Origin: JAVBKX01 sp031553835
GTDB lineage: Bacteria; Bacteroidota; Bacteroidia; Bacteroidales; Azobacteroidaceae
Direction of reading: 5' to 3'
Assembly: GCA_031553835.1 (NCBI GenBank)
Contig: JAVBKX010000041.1
Location: forward strand, 94,954-158,953
Length of the DNA: 64,000 nucleotides
Shown here: in pieces, positions 36,130 to 44,661 of the stretch
How the letters are laid out: each line of letters starts with the position of its first letter
Position numbering within the stretch: position 1 is the first letter of the stretch
The notes under the pieces: generated by a model
What the model saw: the letters and a program-made list of their open reading frames with translations, nothing else
The model's database searches: none
Told to the model about the DNA's origin: nothing
Made by a program: the position numbers and the translations under genes

Positions 36130-36858
36130 TTAATGCTCCTTCAATATCCGATGTGGAATATGCCCATGTCCAATCAAATCAAACGGACAGTCAAAGTGTT
36201 TTTCCAACCATTCGGTTTCCACATCCGCACCGGAATGATAATGGAGCGTTTCGTTGACACATGCAATATTTTTGACATTGGAAATGACTGTTCCGATATC
36301 GTGGGAAACTAAAATAATGGCCGTTTTTTTATTTATCTCCTGCAGGTATTCATAAAAATGGTGCTCAAAATGTTTATCAACATACGAATTGGGTTCATCG
36401 AGAATCAATAGTTGAGGATCGTTAATCACCGCTCTTGCCAGTAGTACCCGTTGCAACTGTCCGCCCGAAAGCGTTCCGATCGGTTTAGATATAATGGTTT
36501 CCAAACCCATTGTCTGACAGATCTCTATTGTTCTTTGCCTTTTTTCTGGTTTACTTAAATTTTCCGACATCAAACCCGAAACGATGACTTCTGAAACTAA
36601 TATGGGAAATTTTTTATCAATCTGATTGGTTTGTGGCATATAACCTGTGTTTTTTGCTGCATCTGAATCAAAAATAACTTCTCCGCAAGTCGGCTTCAGC
36701 AAACCTAATATCACTTTTAAAAGAGTAGTTTTCCCTCCTCCATTCGGCCCGATAATTCCAAGAAAATCTTGCCTGAACACAGTCAAATTGATATTGTTGA
36801 TGACGATTTTCCCTTCGTAACCGGCGCTAATATTTTTTATTTCAATTAATTCATTCAT
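36130..36858 (-). CDS. ABC transporter ATP-binding protein, zinc/manganese type (ZnuC-like)
   Basis: A 242-residue cytoplasmic ATPase. Walker A GPNGGGKTT, Q-loop MPQ, signature LSGGQLQR, Walker B LLILDEP and H-switch VSHD are all present. The His-containing C-terminus (HFDCPFDLIGHGHIPH) and the neighbouring periplasmic binding-protein gene point to the zinc/manganese/iron importer class. The ATG at 36858 is preferred over the TTG at 36861. The corresponding membrane permease is not encoded next to it in this window. A 175-bp palindromic repeat separates it from the binding-protein gene. Confidence 0.88.
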   Translation of the reverse strand: MNELIEIKNISAGYEGKIVINNINLTVFRQDFLGIIGPNGGGKTTLLKVILGLLKPTCGEVIFDSDAAKNTGYMPQTNQIDKKFPILVSEVIVSGLMSENLSKPEKRQRTIEICQTMGLETIISKPIGTLSGGQLQRVLLARAVINDPQLLILDEPNSYVDKHFEHHFYEYLQEINKKTAIILVSHDIGTVISNVKNIACVNETLHYHSGADVETEWLEKHFDCPFDLIGHGHIPHRILKEH

Positions 36859-36892
36859 CAATGTATCTCTTATTTCAAATCGGGCTCGTTTT

Positions 36893-37067
36893 GAATGTTT
36901 TTCAATTGCCGTTGGTTTTAACCAACGGATTTAAGAATAGCTACACTCACATTGGGCTTTAGCCCTATAAATAACAGATGTTTGGGCTAAAGCCCAATGT
37001 GGGCCGATCAATATTCTTTATCCGCTAGCTGAAGCTGACGGCAATTTAATTTTTACAAAAAGCATTC
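36893..37067. repeat. Nested palindromic REP/MITE-like element
   Basis: A compound inverted repeat. Central perfect 18-bp arms CACATTGGGCTTTAGCCC (36948-36965) and its complement (36984-37001) flank an 18-nt loop. A perfect hairpin CGTTGGTT/AACCAACG at 36910-36927 lies to the left and an imperfect one (CCGCTAGC/GCTGACGG, about 37022-37041) to the right. Outer arms include AATTGCCGT with ACGGCAATT, GAATA with TATTC, and GAATG (36893) with CATTC (37063). There is no ORF. This is the form of a REP-derived non-autonomous element; no transposase was seen nearby. Confidence 0.8.
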
Positions 37068-37091
37068 AAATCGTTCCCGATATAAACTATT

Positions 37092-37961
37092 TTATGACTC
37101 ATTAACCTGACCCGATATCGCTTTCGCTATATTTACCATTTCTTCTTTCCAATGATACGACAACGGATTGATTCCCACTAATTTGCATCCGGTTTCTTTA
37201 GCAATTATTTCTGCATTTTTCCGGTCAAACTCCTGTTGCACAAAAATAACTTTAATATTTTGTTCACGGGCAGTATTCACCAATTGTTGAAGAATATCGG
37301 GAGAAGGTTCTTTTCCTTCTAATTCAATGCAATATTGAGTCAAACCATAATCGCGGGCAAAATAAGTCAATGCCGGATGATAAATGATAAAAGCTTTCGG
37401 ATCGGCTCCCGATACTAATTGCGTTACTAAGCTATCCGTTTCTTCTACTTCCTTTTTGAGTGATAAATAGTTATGCGTAAATGCGGCCTCGTGCCCGGGA
37501 TCTAATTTTACAACAGCTTCGTATATGTTACGGATAATGATTAAAGCCTGTTTTGGGGAAGCCCATGTATGCGGATCAATCGTTCCGTGATGATGATCGC
37601 CATGTTCTTCTTCCGATTCAATCAGGTCAATTCCCCGACTGGTATCGATAATTTCCATCTGTGGATTATTGGTCGCGATTTTATCCATCCACGCCTGTTC
37701 AAATCCAATATAGCCGATTTTAAGATACATTTCGCTTTTTGATAAATCAACCATTTGCACAGGAGTCGGATCGTACGTTTCGGGGCTGGTACCGGGAGGA
37801 ACAAGGGTATTTATCCGGAAAAAAGAATCGACAATTTGTTCTGCAAAATACCGCTGTGGCTCAATCGTTACCGTAATTATTTGCTCTTTTCCTTTTTTTG
37901 AAATACAAGCACACAATACAAAAACAGACAGAAAAGAAAAAAAATACTTTTGTAAGTTCAT
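37092..37961 (-). CDS. Metal ABC transporter substrate-binding lipoprotein, ZnuA-like
   Basis: A 289-residue lipoprotein (lipobox VLCAC, Cys19 or Cys17) of the cluster A-I metal-binding family. Features: ITVTIEPQRYFAEQI at the N-terminus, VPPGTSPETYDPTP, an acidic/His-rich loop EEEHGDHHHG followed by DPHTWASP with a conserved metal-ligand His, IYHPALTYFARDYGL with a second ligand His, and the C-terminal GCKLVGINPL. The His loop favours zinc. Together with the ATPase encoded downstream it forms two thirds of an importer; the permease is missing locally. Confidence 0.92.
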   Translation of the reverse strand: MNLQKYFFSFLSVFVLCACISKKGKEQIITVTIEPQRYFAEQIVDSFFRINTLVPPGTSPETYDPTPVQMVDLSKSEMYLKIGYIGFEQAWMDKIATNNPQMEIIDTSRGIDLIESEEEHGDHHHGTIDPHTWASPKQALIIIRNIYEAVVKLDPGHEAAFTHNYLSLKKEVEETDSLVTQLVSGADPKAFIIYHPALTYFARDYGLTQYCIELEGKEPSPDILQQLVNTAREQNIKVIFVQQEFDRKNAEIIAKETGCKLVGINPLSYHWKEEMVNIAKAISGQVNES

Positions 37962-37980
37962 ATTTGATTCAATTTGTTTA

Positions 37981-37988
37981 CAAAGTTA
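37981..37988 (-). promoter_or_regulatory. Putative -7 promoter box of the metal-binding lipoprotein gene
   Basis: TAACTTTG on the minus strand matches TAnnTTTG, 19 nt before the ATG, implying a very short leader. No Zur-type palindrome was recognised. Confidence 0.45.
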
Positions 37989-38085
37989 GTTTTTTTGAAA
38001 CACATAGCCACATAAGATTTTCGATTGTATCCGGTATATGCGAAATTCTATAGGTGTGATAGACCTATTATGTTTCAAAAAATCA

Positions 38086-38093
38086 TATCTTTG
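38086..38093 (+). promoter_or_regulatory. Putative -7 promoter box of the DUF1080 fusion gene
   Basis: TATCTTTG matches TAnnTTTG, 39 nt before the ATG at 38133. Confidence 0.5.
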
Positions 38094-38132
38094 CTTTCTC
38101 TGAAAAACAAAATATTCTAAATTTATTAATAC

Positions 38133-39638
38133 ATGAAAAAGAAAATCTTATTGTTAGCCGGCTTATTCGTTTGCCTTAGCCTGGCTGCGCAAGGAACAAA
38201 ATTAATCGACAATACGTTGTCGGATCAGGAAGTCGGGGAAGGTTGGAAACTGCTTTGGGACGGAAAAACAACCCAGGGTTGGAGAGGTGCCAAATTAGAC
38301 ATTTTCCCCACCAAAGGCTGGTCGATCGAAAATGGAATCCTGCATGTTAAAAAAGGTAACGGCGGTGAATCTGCCAATGGAGGAGATATTGTGACCACTC
38401 AACGATACAAAAATTTTATCCTGAAAGTAGATTTCAAAATTACTAAAGGAGCTAACAGCGGCATCAAGTATTTTGTCGATCCCGATTTAAATAAAGGAGA
38501 AGGCTCGGCTATCGGTTGCGAATTTCAGATTTTGGATGACGAGAACCATCCTGACGCAAAATTGGGAGTGAAAGGCAACCGGACATTAGGCTCTTTGTAC
38601 GATCTGATTCCTCCCGACCGGACATCTTCCGGTTATTATTTCAATAAAGAGGATTTCAACACAGCCATGGTTATTGTGAATGGAAATCATGTTCAACATT
38701 ACCTGAATGGTGTAAAAATCGTTGAATACGAAAGAAATACCCAGGAATTCAACGCATTGGTCGCTTACAGCAAATATGTGAACTGGCCTAATTTCGGTAA
38801 TTTTGAGCAAGGTCATATTCTGTTGCAAGATCATGGCGATGATGTGTTTTTCAAAAACATTAAAATAAGAGAACTGTCTGGTCAACAACTGCCTCCCGAA
38901 ACCGGTGAAACATTTAAAATAGGAATGGCCGGATATACTTTCGTAAATTTTGATATTGATAAAACATTGGAAACCATGCAACGTGAAGATGTACATTATC
39001 TCTGCATCAAGGACTTCCATTTACCATTCAACAGCACGGATGAGCAAATTGCCGCTTTTCATGCTAAACTGGCTTCCAAAGGCGTGACTGGCTATGCTGT
39101 CGGCCCGATTTACATGAAATCCCAAGAAGAAGTGGACAATGCTTTTGCGTACGCCAAACGAGTCGGTGTAAAAACCATCGTAGGTGTTCCCAATGTGGAT
39201 TTGCTCCCTTATGTGGATCAAAAAGTGAAAGAATACGGATTTAATTTTGCTATCCACTTGCATGGTCCGGATATTCAATTGTATCCCGATGCAGAAGATG
39301 TGTGGAACCATACCAAAGAGTTGGATCCACGTATCGGCATGTGTCTGGATATCGGTCACGATACCCGCAATGGCAAAGATCCGGTAGCCGATTTACAGAA
39401 ATATTACACCCGTGTCTTCGACATTCACATTAAAGATGTGACTGGAAATACCAAACAGGGTTATTCTGTCGAAATTGGCCGCGGAATTATTGATTTTCCG
39501 GCGTTTATCAACATGCTTCGTCAGGTTGGTTACAATGGCGTTTGCAGTTTGGAACATGAACGGGACATGAAAGACCCGTTTATGGGCATTGCCGAATCAA
39601 TCGGTTATTTCAGGGGAGTGATTGAAGCAACAAAATAA
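38133..39638 (+). CDS. DUF1080 (3-keto-disaccharide hydrolase-like) fused to xylose-isomerase-like TIM barrel
   Basis: A 501-residue secreted fusion with a Sec signal peptide ending near LAAQ. Residues about 35-250 are a DUF1080 concanavalin-type beta-sandwich (GWKLLWDGKTTQGWRG, KITKGANSGIKYFVD, YLNGVKIVEYER), a family linked to hydrolysis of 3-keto-glycosides. Residues about 262-501 are an AP-endonuclease-2/xylose-isomerase-like barrel (MCLDIGHDTRNGKDP, VFDIHIKDVTG, GYNGVCSLEHERDM) keeping His/Asp/Glu metal ligands. Together they suggest a periplasmic enzyme that cleaves and epimerises or isomerises oxidised sugars. The substrate is unknown. Convergent with the GH43 gene. Confidence 0.87.
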   Translation: MKKKILLLAGLFVCLSLAAQGTKLIDNTLSDQEVGEGWKLLWDGKTTQGWRGAKLDIFPTKGWSIENGILHVKKGNGGESANGGDIVTTQRYKNFILKVDFKITKGANSGIKYFVDPDLNKGEGSAIGCEFQILDDENHPDAKLGVKGNRTLGSLYDLIPPDRTSSGYYFNKEDFNTAMVIVNGNHVQHYLNGVKIVEYERNTQEFNALVAYSKYVNWPNFGNFEQGHILLQDHGDDVFFKNIKIRELSGQQLPPETGETFKIGMAGYTFVNFDIDKTLETMQREDVHYLCIKDFHLPFNSTDEQIAAFHAKLASKGVTGYAVGPIYMKSQEEVDNAFAYAKRVGVKTIVGVPNVDLLPYVDQKVKEYGFNFAIHLHGPDIQLYPDAEDVWNHTKELDPRIGMCLDIGHDTRNGKDPVADLQKYYTRVFDIHIKDVTGNTKQGYSVEIGRGIIDFPAFINMLRQVGYNGVCSLEHERDMKDPFMGIAESIGYFRGVIEATK

Positions 39639-39667
39639 ACGCATATAATCTTTCACCCCGGATCACC

Positions 39668-40636
39668 TTAATCGCGAGTCTGAATTACCATTTTTATGGT
39701 CCCATCTTCGTTGTAAAACAATGGATCCACACAAATAGACCGTAGCCAGTCGTTGTGTTCATTATTTTTGCCCGAAAGTTCACTATTATGGTAGAATGAA
39801 TACCATTGGCCTTTGTATTCTACAATAGAACCATGATTTGTGTAACTATCGGTCGGTTGCATGTAAATTCCCTGATATTTCCATGGACCTAACGGGTTGT
39901 CACTGGTAGCATAGCGCATTCTGTTATCACCTTTCACTCCTTCTTTATCATTATTTTCATCATGATTATCGGAATAAGAAAGGTAATAAATGCCATTCCG
40001 TTTATGCACCCAACTTGCTTCGTGAAAATCCTCCAAACCTTCCATTAATTGCATATTTCCGTCAATTTCCATCATATTGTCTTTCAGTTTTCCTCCTTTA
40101 CATGTACCGCCGCCGCCATGATATAAATAAACCTGACCGTCATCATCTACAAAAACACAAGGATCAATCATCGGATCAAGGCCTTGTATATAACCTTGCA
40201 CTACAAAATCTTTAGCAGGATATTTGCTGGTAGCCACTCCAATTTTCCAGGATTTATTCCAATCAGAATCACTGGGGTGAGGAAAATAAAAATAATAAGT
40301 GCCTTCTTTATACGCACAATCAGGCGCCCACATAAAACCGCCTTCCGGCCGCCCCCAGGAAACATCTTCAGAACTAAGGATTTCCCCATGATCCACCCAA
40401 TTCACCATATCGTCCGTCGAAAACACATGGTAATGATCCATCAAATCGCATCCGCGGGGAGGGGAGACATCGTGCGAAGGATATACATACAACCGTCCGT
40501 CAGCCCAAACATGAGCAGAAGGATCTGCGGTGTACATGTGTTTGACAAATGGATTTCCCGCCATTAAAAAATTCGGAGAAGTAATAATCAACGGAAGAAT
40601 GAAAATGATTCGCTTCAAAAAAATGCCTGCATTCAT
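39668..40636 (-). CDS. GH43-family glycosidase
   Basis: A 322-residue five-bladed beta-propeller glycosidase with a signal peptide. The ATG at 40636 is preferred; the frame extends to a GTG at 40657. The three carboxylates of the family are visible: the base Asp in YTADPSAHVW, the pKa-modulating Asp in MIDPCVFVDDDG and the acid Glu in FHEASWVHKRNG. YTNHGSIVEYKGQWYSFYHN is also typical. GH43 enzymes act on arabinose- or xylose-containing side chains, so it may complement the GH51-like protein of PUL 2, but it has its own unit and no SusCD neighbour. Confidence 0.9.
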   Translation of the reverse strand: MNAGIFLKRIIFILPLIITSPNFLMAGNPFVKHMYTADPSAHVWADGRLYVYPSHDVSPPRGCDLMDHYHVFSTDDMVNWVDHGEILSSEDVSWGRPEGGFMWAPDCAYKEGTYYFYFPHPSDSDWNKSWKIGVATSKYPAKDFVVQGYIQGLDPMIDPCVFVDDDGQVYLYHGGGGTCKGGKLKDNMMEIDGNMQLMEGLEDFHEASWVHKRNGIYYLSYSDNHDENNDKEGVKGDNRMRYATSDNPLGPWKYQGIYMQPTDSYTNHGSIVEYKGQWYSFYHNSELSGKNNEHNDWLRSICVDPLFYNEDGTIKMVIQTRD

Positions 40637-40735
40637 AGCTTTAAATTTTAAATTCACAATATTGTTTTGTTCGTTTTGGTTACAAAGAAAATGCGAGGCG
40701 CTTAAAATGTGATTAATATTTCGGTTAATACTGAA

Positions 40736-41998
40736 TTAATTGTTCAATTTTATGTTGACTAATTCGATTTTTGTGCTGGTTACTTTCAATATTTTAATAG
40801 TAAACCGATCAATTTCCAATGTTTCGTTTACTTTGGGAAAACTTTGATAGCGGTTAAGGATAAATCCGGAAATGGTAACATATTCGTCAGACTCCGGTAT
40901 TTTCAGATCAAACTGTTCATTGATTTTATCAATTTCCATACGTCCCGAAAAAACATACTCGCTATCTGAAATTGTTCTGGAAACTAACGAAGTGGGATCA
41001 TGTTCATCTTCAATATCCCCAAAAATTTCCTCCACTAAATCTTCGACTGTAACAATGCCGGCTGTTCCTCCGAATTCGTCCACTACCACCGCCATACTCT
41101 TTTTCTGATCCAGCATGTTGTGGAGTAATTTATTGGCTGCCATATTTTCCGGGACATGAGGCAATGAAATAATGCTGGTTTTCCAGTCTGTGGGACGAGA
41201 AAACATTTCAGAAGAATGAATGTAACCGGCTATGTGGTCTATGTCTTCATCGTAAATGACTATTTTGGATAAACCGGTTTCAACAAATTTTTCAATCAAT
41301 TGATTCGTGTCCGCATTCAAATTCAAAGCAACGACTTCGGTACGGGGCACCATGCAATCCCGCAATCTGACATGGGAAAAATCAAGCACATTTTGGAAAA
41401 AACGCACTTCCTGCTCTGATTCCCCACCCCTGACGGATTGCTCCTCGATAGACTGCTGTATAAAATAATCCAAATCTTCACGGCCGATCGTATTGCGCTC
41501 AGTATCGGAAGTCAGCCTGATGCCGAAACTTTTCAGCATCATCCTGGATATAAACGAAGTAAATTGCGATACAGGATACAATACGATATAAAACAAAAAC
41601 AAGGGTATGGCAAAAAGCGACAGGGATCCATTGGGCAAAATGCGAGCAATAGTTTTGGGTATAAATTCTCCACACACCAAAATAATGAACGTCGCAAAAA
41701 CCGTTTGAATCAGCATAACAACCATTGTGCTGGGAATAAATGCACTCAAAAACGGATCGATCAACCGCGCCATTTGAATTCCGTAAAGTACTAATGCAAT
41801 GCAATTGCCTATTAAAATGGAAGCAAGTAATGAATTGGAATGATTGTAAAAAAATCGAATGAGTTTTGCAATAAACCCTTTCTCCTTTTGTTCTAAGTGA
41901 AAAATGAGTTTATTGGCTGAAACAAATGCAATTTCGGCTGCTGAAAAAAAAGCAGATAACAGGAGGGTTAATATAATGTATGTCACGCTATCGCTCAT
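40736..41998 (-). CDS. CNNM/CBS/CorC-type hemolysin-like membrane protein
   Basis: A 420-residue inner-membrane protein: four-segment CNNM (DUF21) domain at the start (SAFFSAAEIAFVSANKL), two CBS motifs (MVPRTEVVALNLNAD; VVDEFGGTAGIVTVEDLVEEIFGDIEDEHD) and a CorC/HlyC transporter-associated domain. Homologues are implicated in magnesium or divalent-ion efflux. The ATG at 41998 is preceded by AAAGAGAA, a plausible ribosome-binding site, and overlaps the lptC end by 11 bp; an extension to 42046 would overlap more. It resembles GldE encoded at 51492-52838 but is in the LptC operon. Confidence 0.9.
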   Translation of the reverse strand: MSDSVTYIILTLLLSAFFSAAEIAFVSANKLIFHLEQKEKGFIAKLIRFFYNHSNSLLASILIGNCIALVLYGIQMARLIDPFLSAFIPSTMVVMLIQTVFATFIILVCGEFIPKTIARILPNGSLSLFAIPLFLFYIVLYPVSQFTSFISRMMLKSFGIRLTSDTERNTIGREDLDYFIQQSIEEQSVRGGESEQEVRFFQNVLDFSHVRLRDCMVPRTEVVALNLNADTNQLIEKFVETGLSKIVIYDEDIDHIAGYIHSSEMFSRPTDWKTSIISLPHVPENMAANKLLHNMLDQKKSMAVVVDEFGGTAGIVTVEDLVEEIFGDIEDEHDPTSLVSRTISDSEYVFSGRMEIDKINEQFDLKIPESDEYVTISGFILNRYQSFPKVNETLEIDRFTIKILKVTSTKIELVNIKLNN

Positions 41999-42632
41999 AA
42001 TTCTCTTTGATAGTATCCGCCGACAAAGAGTCCGGCTCATTTTCATTTACAGTAAAAGTGCTGGGAAGAATTTTATAAAGAGTATATTTTGTCATATCCT
42101 GACGCGCCCAAAAACCAAGGCCGTATATAACCGTCTCACCATCATTTTCTTTGATGCAGACTAAAGAATCGGAATAGACTCTTTCCTGCTTTTCATTCCA
42201 AAATAATTCGGAAGTAGTAAATTCCCTTTGTTCCAGATTTACCACTTTGACATTCTTTACCAATCTCCAAAGACTATTTTTTGTGAAATTGTAGGCAGTG
42301 TCAGCTTCAATACTCGCTTCCACTTGGAACAACGAATCAAATTTTTCCACATAAACGCCTTCAGGGAAATACCAAACGGTGCCTTCACTTGTATTGAGGA
42401 CATCCCACACTTTGGCCGTCAGCCGATAGCGGGTAATACCGGAATCCGAAATCAACGCCGAAACATTTTCGGCATGCATCAGCGGGACAGATGCCTTATC
42501 CAATGCAACAGTTTCCATCACGGTATTGTTTTTTGAACAGGAAACCATGAATGCACATGCAATAAGCAATGCTATTATTGCACTTTTCGCTTGAAAAACC
42601 ACAATTCGTTGAAAGTATAACTTACTGTGCAT
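41988..42632 (-). CDS. lptC: LPS export periplasmic protein LptC
   Basis: A 214-residue lipoprotein-like version of LptC (Cys32 in FMVSCS), the periplasmic component linking the LptBFG complex to LptA in lipopolysaccharide transport. The beta-jellyroll pattern is visible: ISDSGITRYRLTAKVWDV, WYFPEGVYVEKFD, EADTAYNFTKNSLWRLVKNVKVVN, FTTSELFWNEKQERVYSD. The long frame overlaps the preceding gene by 58 bp; a GTG at 42602 would shorten this. Gene order after coaX and an outer-membrane barrel gene is typical of Bacteroidales and supports the call. Confidence 0.85.
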   Translation of the reverse strand: MHSKLYFQRIVVFQAKSAIIALLIACAFMVSCSKNNTVMETVALDKASVPLMHAENVSALISDSGITRYRLTAKVWDVLNTSEGTVWYFPEGVYVEKFDSLFQVEASIEADTAYNFTKNSLWRLVKNVKVVNLEQREFTTSELFWNEKQERVYSDSLVCIKENDGETVIYGLGFWARQDMTKYTLYKILPSTFTVNENEPDSLSADTIKENYER

Positions 42633-43846
42633 TTAAAATATTGTTCGTCAACCAACTTGACGACATCCGGTTTGATTTTTGTGTATTCAAAAGCAACATT
42701 AATAACAGAACGATTATCAAGCAAAGGAAATCCAAACCCAAGGCTGGCGCCATATTCTTTATATCCTGCTCCCTGAACCTGTATATACGAATCCGAATAA
42801 TATCCTCCTATCCGGTAAGACATCCTTCCGAAATAATTTCGTCCCCGGGCATTCGGAATAAATTCTCCTCCTGCATTGATTCTCATCCGGTTTTGAAGCG
42901 TATCGGTCGATTGGAATGAACTTACCTGAGGAGATTGGGTGTCTGCCCATTTTTGGTATTCGAAGTCTGCTCCGGCAGTCCATCTGTGGAACTTATTGTA
43001 AGTCAATCCGATCCCATAGGTCTCAGGCATTTCAACATGAACATCCTCATATACAACATGATCGTCGTTAACTAAAACGCCTGTCGAAGAATTATAGTTA
43101 AAATCCCCATGCGCGATTTTGCTACCGATATCCATCTTTGGAGCATACACCAGCCCCAACACAAATTGACCGTCTTTGTATGGTAAAGTATATTGTAATC
43201 CGACATCCAATGTCACGCCTCCGGTACGTAAAGTATCTCTCGACATACCTGTATTGGAAGCAGTTTGAGTATTGGTAATCTGCTGATTATGATAAATATT
43301 ACCAAATGCATACGCTACATTTACTCCCAATGAGAGCTGCTTGGCGAAATTATAAGAAATCGCACCGTACAACTGATTTATTCCGCCCGATCCGGTATAA
43401 GAACGTGTTTCTGTAACCGAAGGACTCAATGAAGATGATTGTCCATATTGATAGCCGACCGCAGACACCGGTTCAAAGCCAAATCCCATACCTAAACCTT
43501 TATACAAGGGAAATTGCATGGCGACATAATCCAATTTACCATTATTTTTTTTGACTTTATCACCTCCTTCATTATACCAGGCAATTTCTGTGGAAACACC
43601 TACATCGACCATGAATGTCATAGAATCGACCCGTGAAAATGAAGCGGGATTGATCGGATTGATATTACGCGAATCACGAAGTCCATATCCAATTCCCCCC
43701 ATTCCTTTTTGATTTCCTGAAGCCTGGTTAGCCAATTTGCCGTACCCATACCGAGTATAAGGCGAATTTGTTGTATTTTGGGCAAATGCAATCCATGGCA
43801 TCAGCACAATAGCAAATAATAATAAACCTGCATTAATTTTTGACAT
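42575..43846 (-). CDS. Outer-membrane beta-barrel protein
   Basis: A 423-residue protein with a Sec signal peptide (cleavage after AFA), then NSPYTRYGYGKL and alternating amphipathic strands with Gly/Tyr-rich turns to the end (YFKCTVSYTFNELWFF). GIGYGLRDSRNINPINPASFSRVDSM near the N-terminus resembles FadL/OmpP1-like barrels. The conserved linkage with coaX and lptC suggests an envelope housekeeping role; the cargo is unknown. It overlaps coaX by 14 bp. Confidence 0.83.
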   Translation of the reverse strand: MSKINAGLLLFAIVLMPWIAFAQNTTNSPYTRYGYGKLANQASGNQKGMGGIGYGLRDSRNINPINPASFSRVDSMTFMVDVGVSTEIAWYNEGGDKVKKNNGKLDYVAMQFPLYKGLGMGFGFEPVSAVGYQYGQSSSLSPSVTETRSYTGSGGINQLYGAISYNFAKQLSLGVNVAYAFGNIYHNQQITNTQTASNTGMSRDTLRTGGVTLDVGLQYTLPYKDGQFVLGLVYAPKMDIGSKIAHGDFNYNSSTGVLVNDDHVVYEDVHVEMPETYGIGLTYNKFHRWTAGADFEYQKWADTQSPQVSSFQSTDTLQNRMRINAGGEFIPNARGRNYFGRMSYRIGGYYSDSYIQVQGAGYKEYGASLGFGFPLLDNRSVINVAFEYTKIKPDVVKLVDEQYFKCTVSYTFNELWFFKRKVQ

Positions 43847-44573
43847 GTTCCTTTTTTTGATAATTCAAAATTTCATTCAGACCTTTCAGTACCAAATTTT
43901 CGTCTGCAAAGATGGAATTTTTTAATCGTGTTTCAAAATAAAACGAGTGACCGCCTGTTAAAAAAAACAAAATATCCGGATGACGCGATTTATATTCATC
44001 TATATACCCATCCATTTCTTTTACAATGCCTCCCACTACTCCGGCCCGGATGGCGGTTTCCGTATTATATCCGAGTTCCGGAATATCGCCATTTTCATCT
44101 ACAAGCGGCAACCGTTTGGTATATTGGTGCAAAGCTTTGAAGCGCGCCGTCATACCCGGCGAAATATTGCCTCCCCAATAACATCCGGAAACGTCCAGAA
44201 AATCATAAGTAATAGCGGTACCGGCATCAATTACCAGAAGATTATTGCCCGGTTGCATTTGTCCGGCGCCAACTACTGCCGCCACCCGGTCTTTTCCAAG
44301 CGATTGAGGCGTCTTATAGTTGATTTGAATTGGCAAAGGAGTATTTTCATCCAACACAACGAACTCCGTCAGGCGGGATGTCAACAAATTGATAATATCG
44401 GGATGGACATCTGCCACAGCACTCAAAATTCCACGTGAAATGGAAAATTCATTCAGAATTTTTCGAATTTTTTCGATCCGTAAGGGTTTAAAAATAAATG
44501 ACGCTAACATTTTTTGCCGGTCATACACTCCGACTTTAGCAGAAGTATTCCCCTGATCTATGACAATATTCAC
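43833..44573 (-). CDS. coaX: Type III pantothenate kinase
   Basis: First enzyme of coenzyme A synthesis: ATP-dependent phosphorylation of pantothenate, cytoplasmic. ASKHA-fold motifs are visible: IVIDQGNTSAKVGVYD (phosphate 1), QSLGKDRVAAVVGA, LLVIDAGTAITYDFL, GNISPGMTARFKALH and FFLTGGHS. The chosen GTG at 44573 places the first motif at the N-terminus as usual in this family; the frame stays open to a TTG at 44600. First gene of a four-gene overlapping operon. Confidence 0.93.
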   Translation of the reverse strand: MNIVIDQGNTSAKVGVYDRQKMLASFIFKPLRIEKIRKILNEFSISRGILSAVADVHPDIINLLTSRLTEFVVLDENTPLPIQINYKTPQSLGKDRVAAVVGAGQMQPGNNLLVIDAGTAITYDFLDVSGCYWGGNISPGMTARFKALHQYTKRLPLVDENGDIPELGYNTETAIRAGVVGGIVKEMDGYIDEYKSRHPDILFFLTGGHSFYFETRLKNSIFADENLVLKGLNEILNYQKKEHVKN

Positions 44574-44626
44574 TTGTTTTAAGATAATTAAATCGTGCAA
44601 AGATAGCTCTTTTAATTTTTATCTGC

Positions 44627-44634
44627 TACCTTTG
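44627..44634 (+). promoter_or_regulatory. Putative -7 promoter box of the exosortase-like gene
   Basis: TACCTTTG matches TAnnTTTG and lies 27 nt before the ATG at 44662. Confidence 0.5.
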
Positions 44635-44661
44635 TGTGTTGTTTTTTCAGCATACTGATTA

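Noticed and set aside
36948..37001. Rho-independent terminator after the metal-binding protein gene
   Set aside because: The stem is strong but is not followed by a T run on either strand and is nested in larger inverted repeats, so a mobile palindrome is the better reading; partial termination is still possible.
41999..42046. N-terminal extension of the CNNM/CBS protein
   Set aside because: It lies inside lptC; the ATG at 41998 has a better ribosome-binding site and starts just before the first membrane segment.
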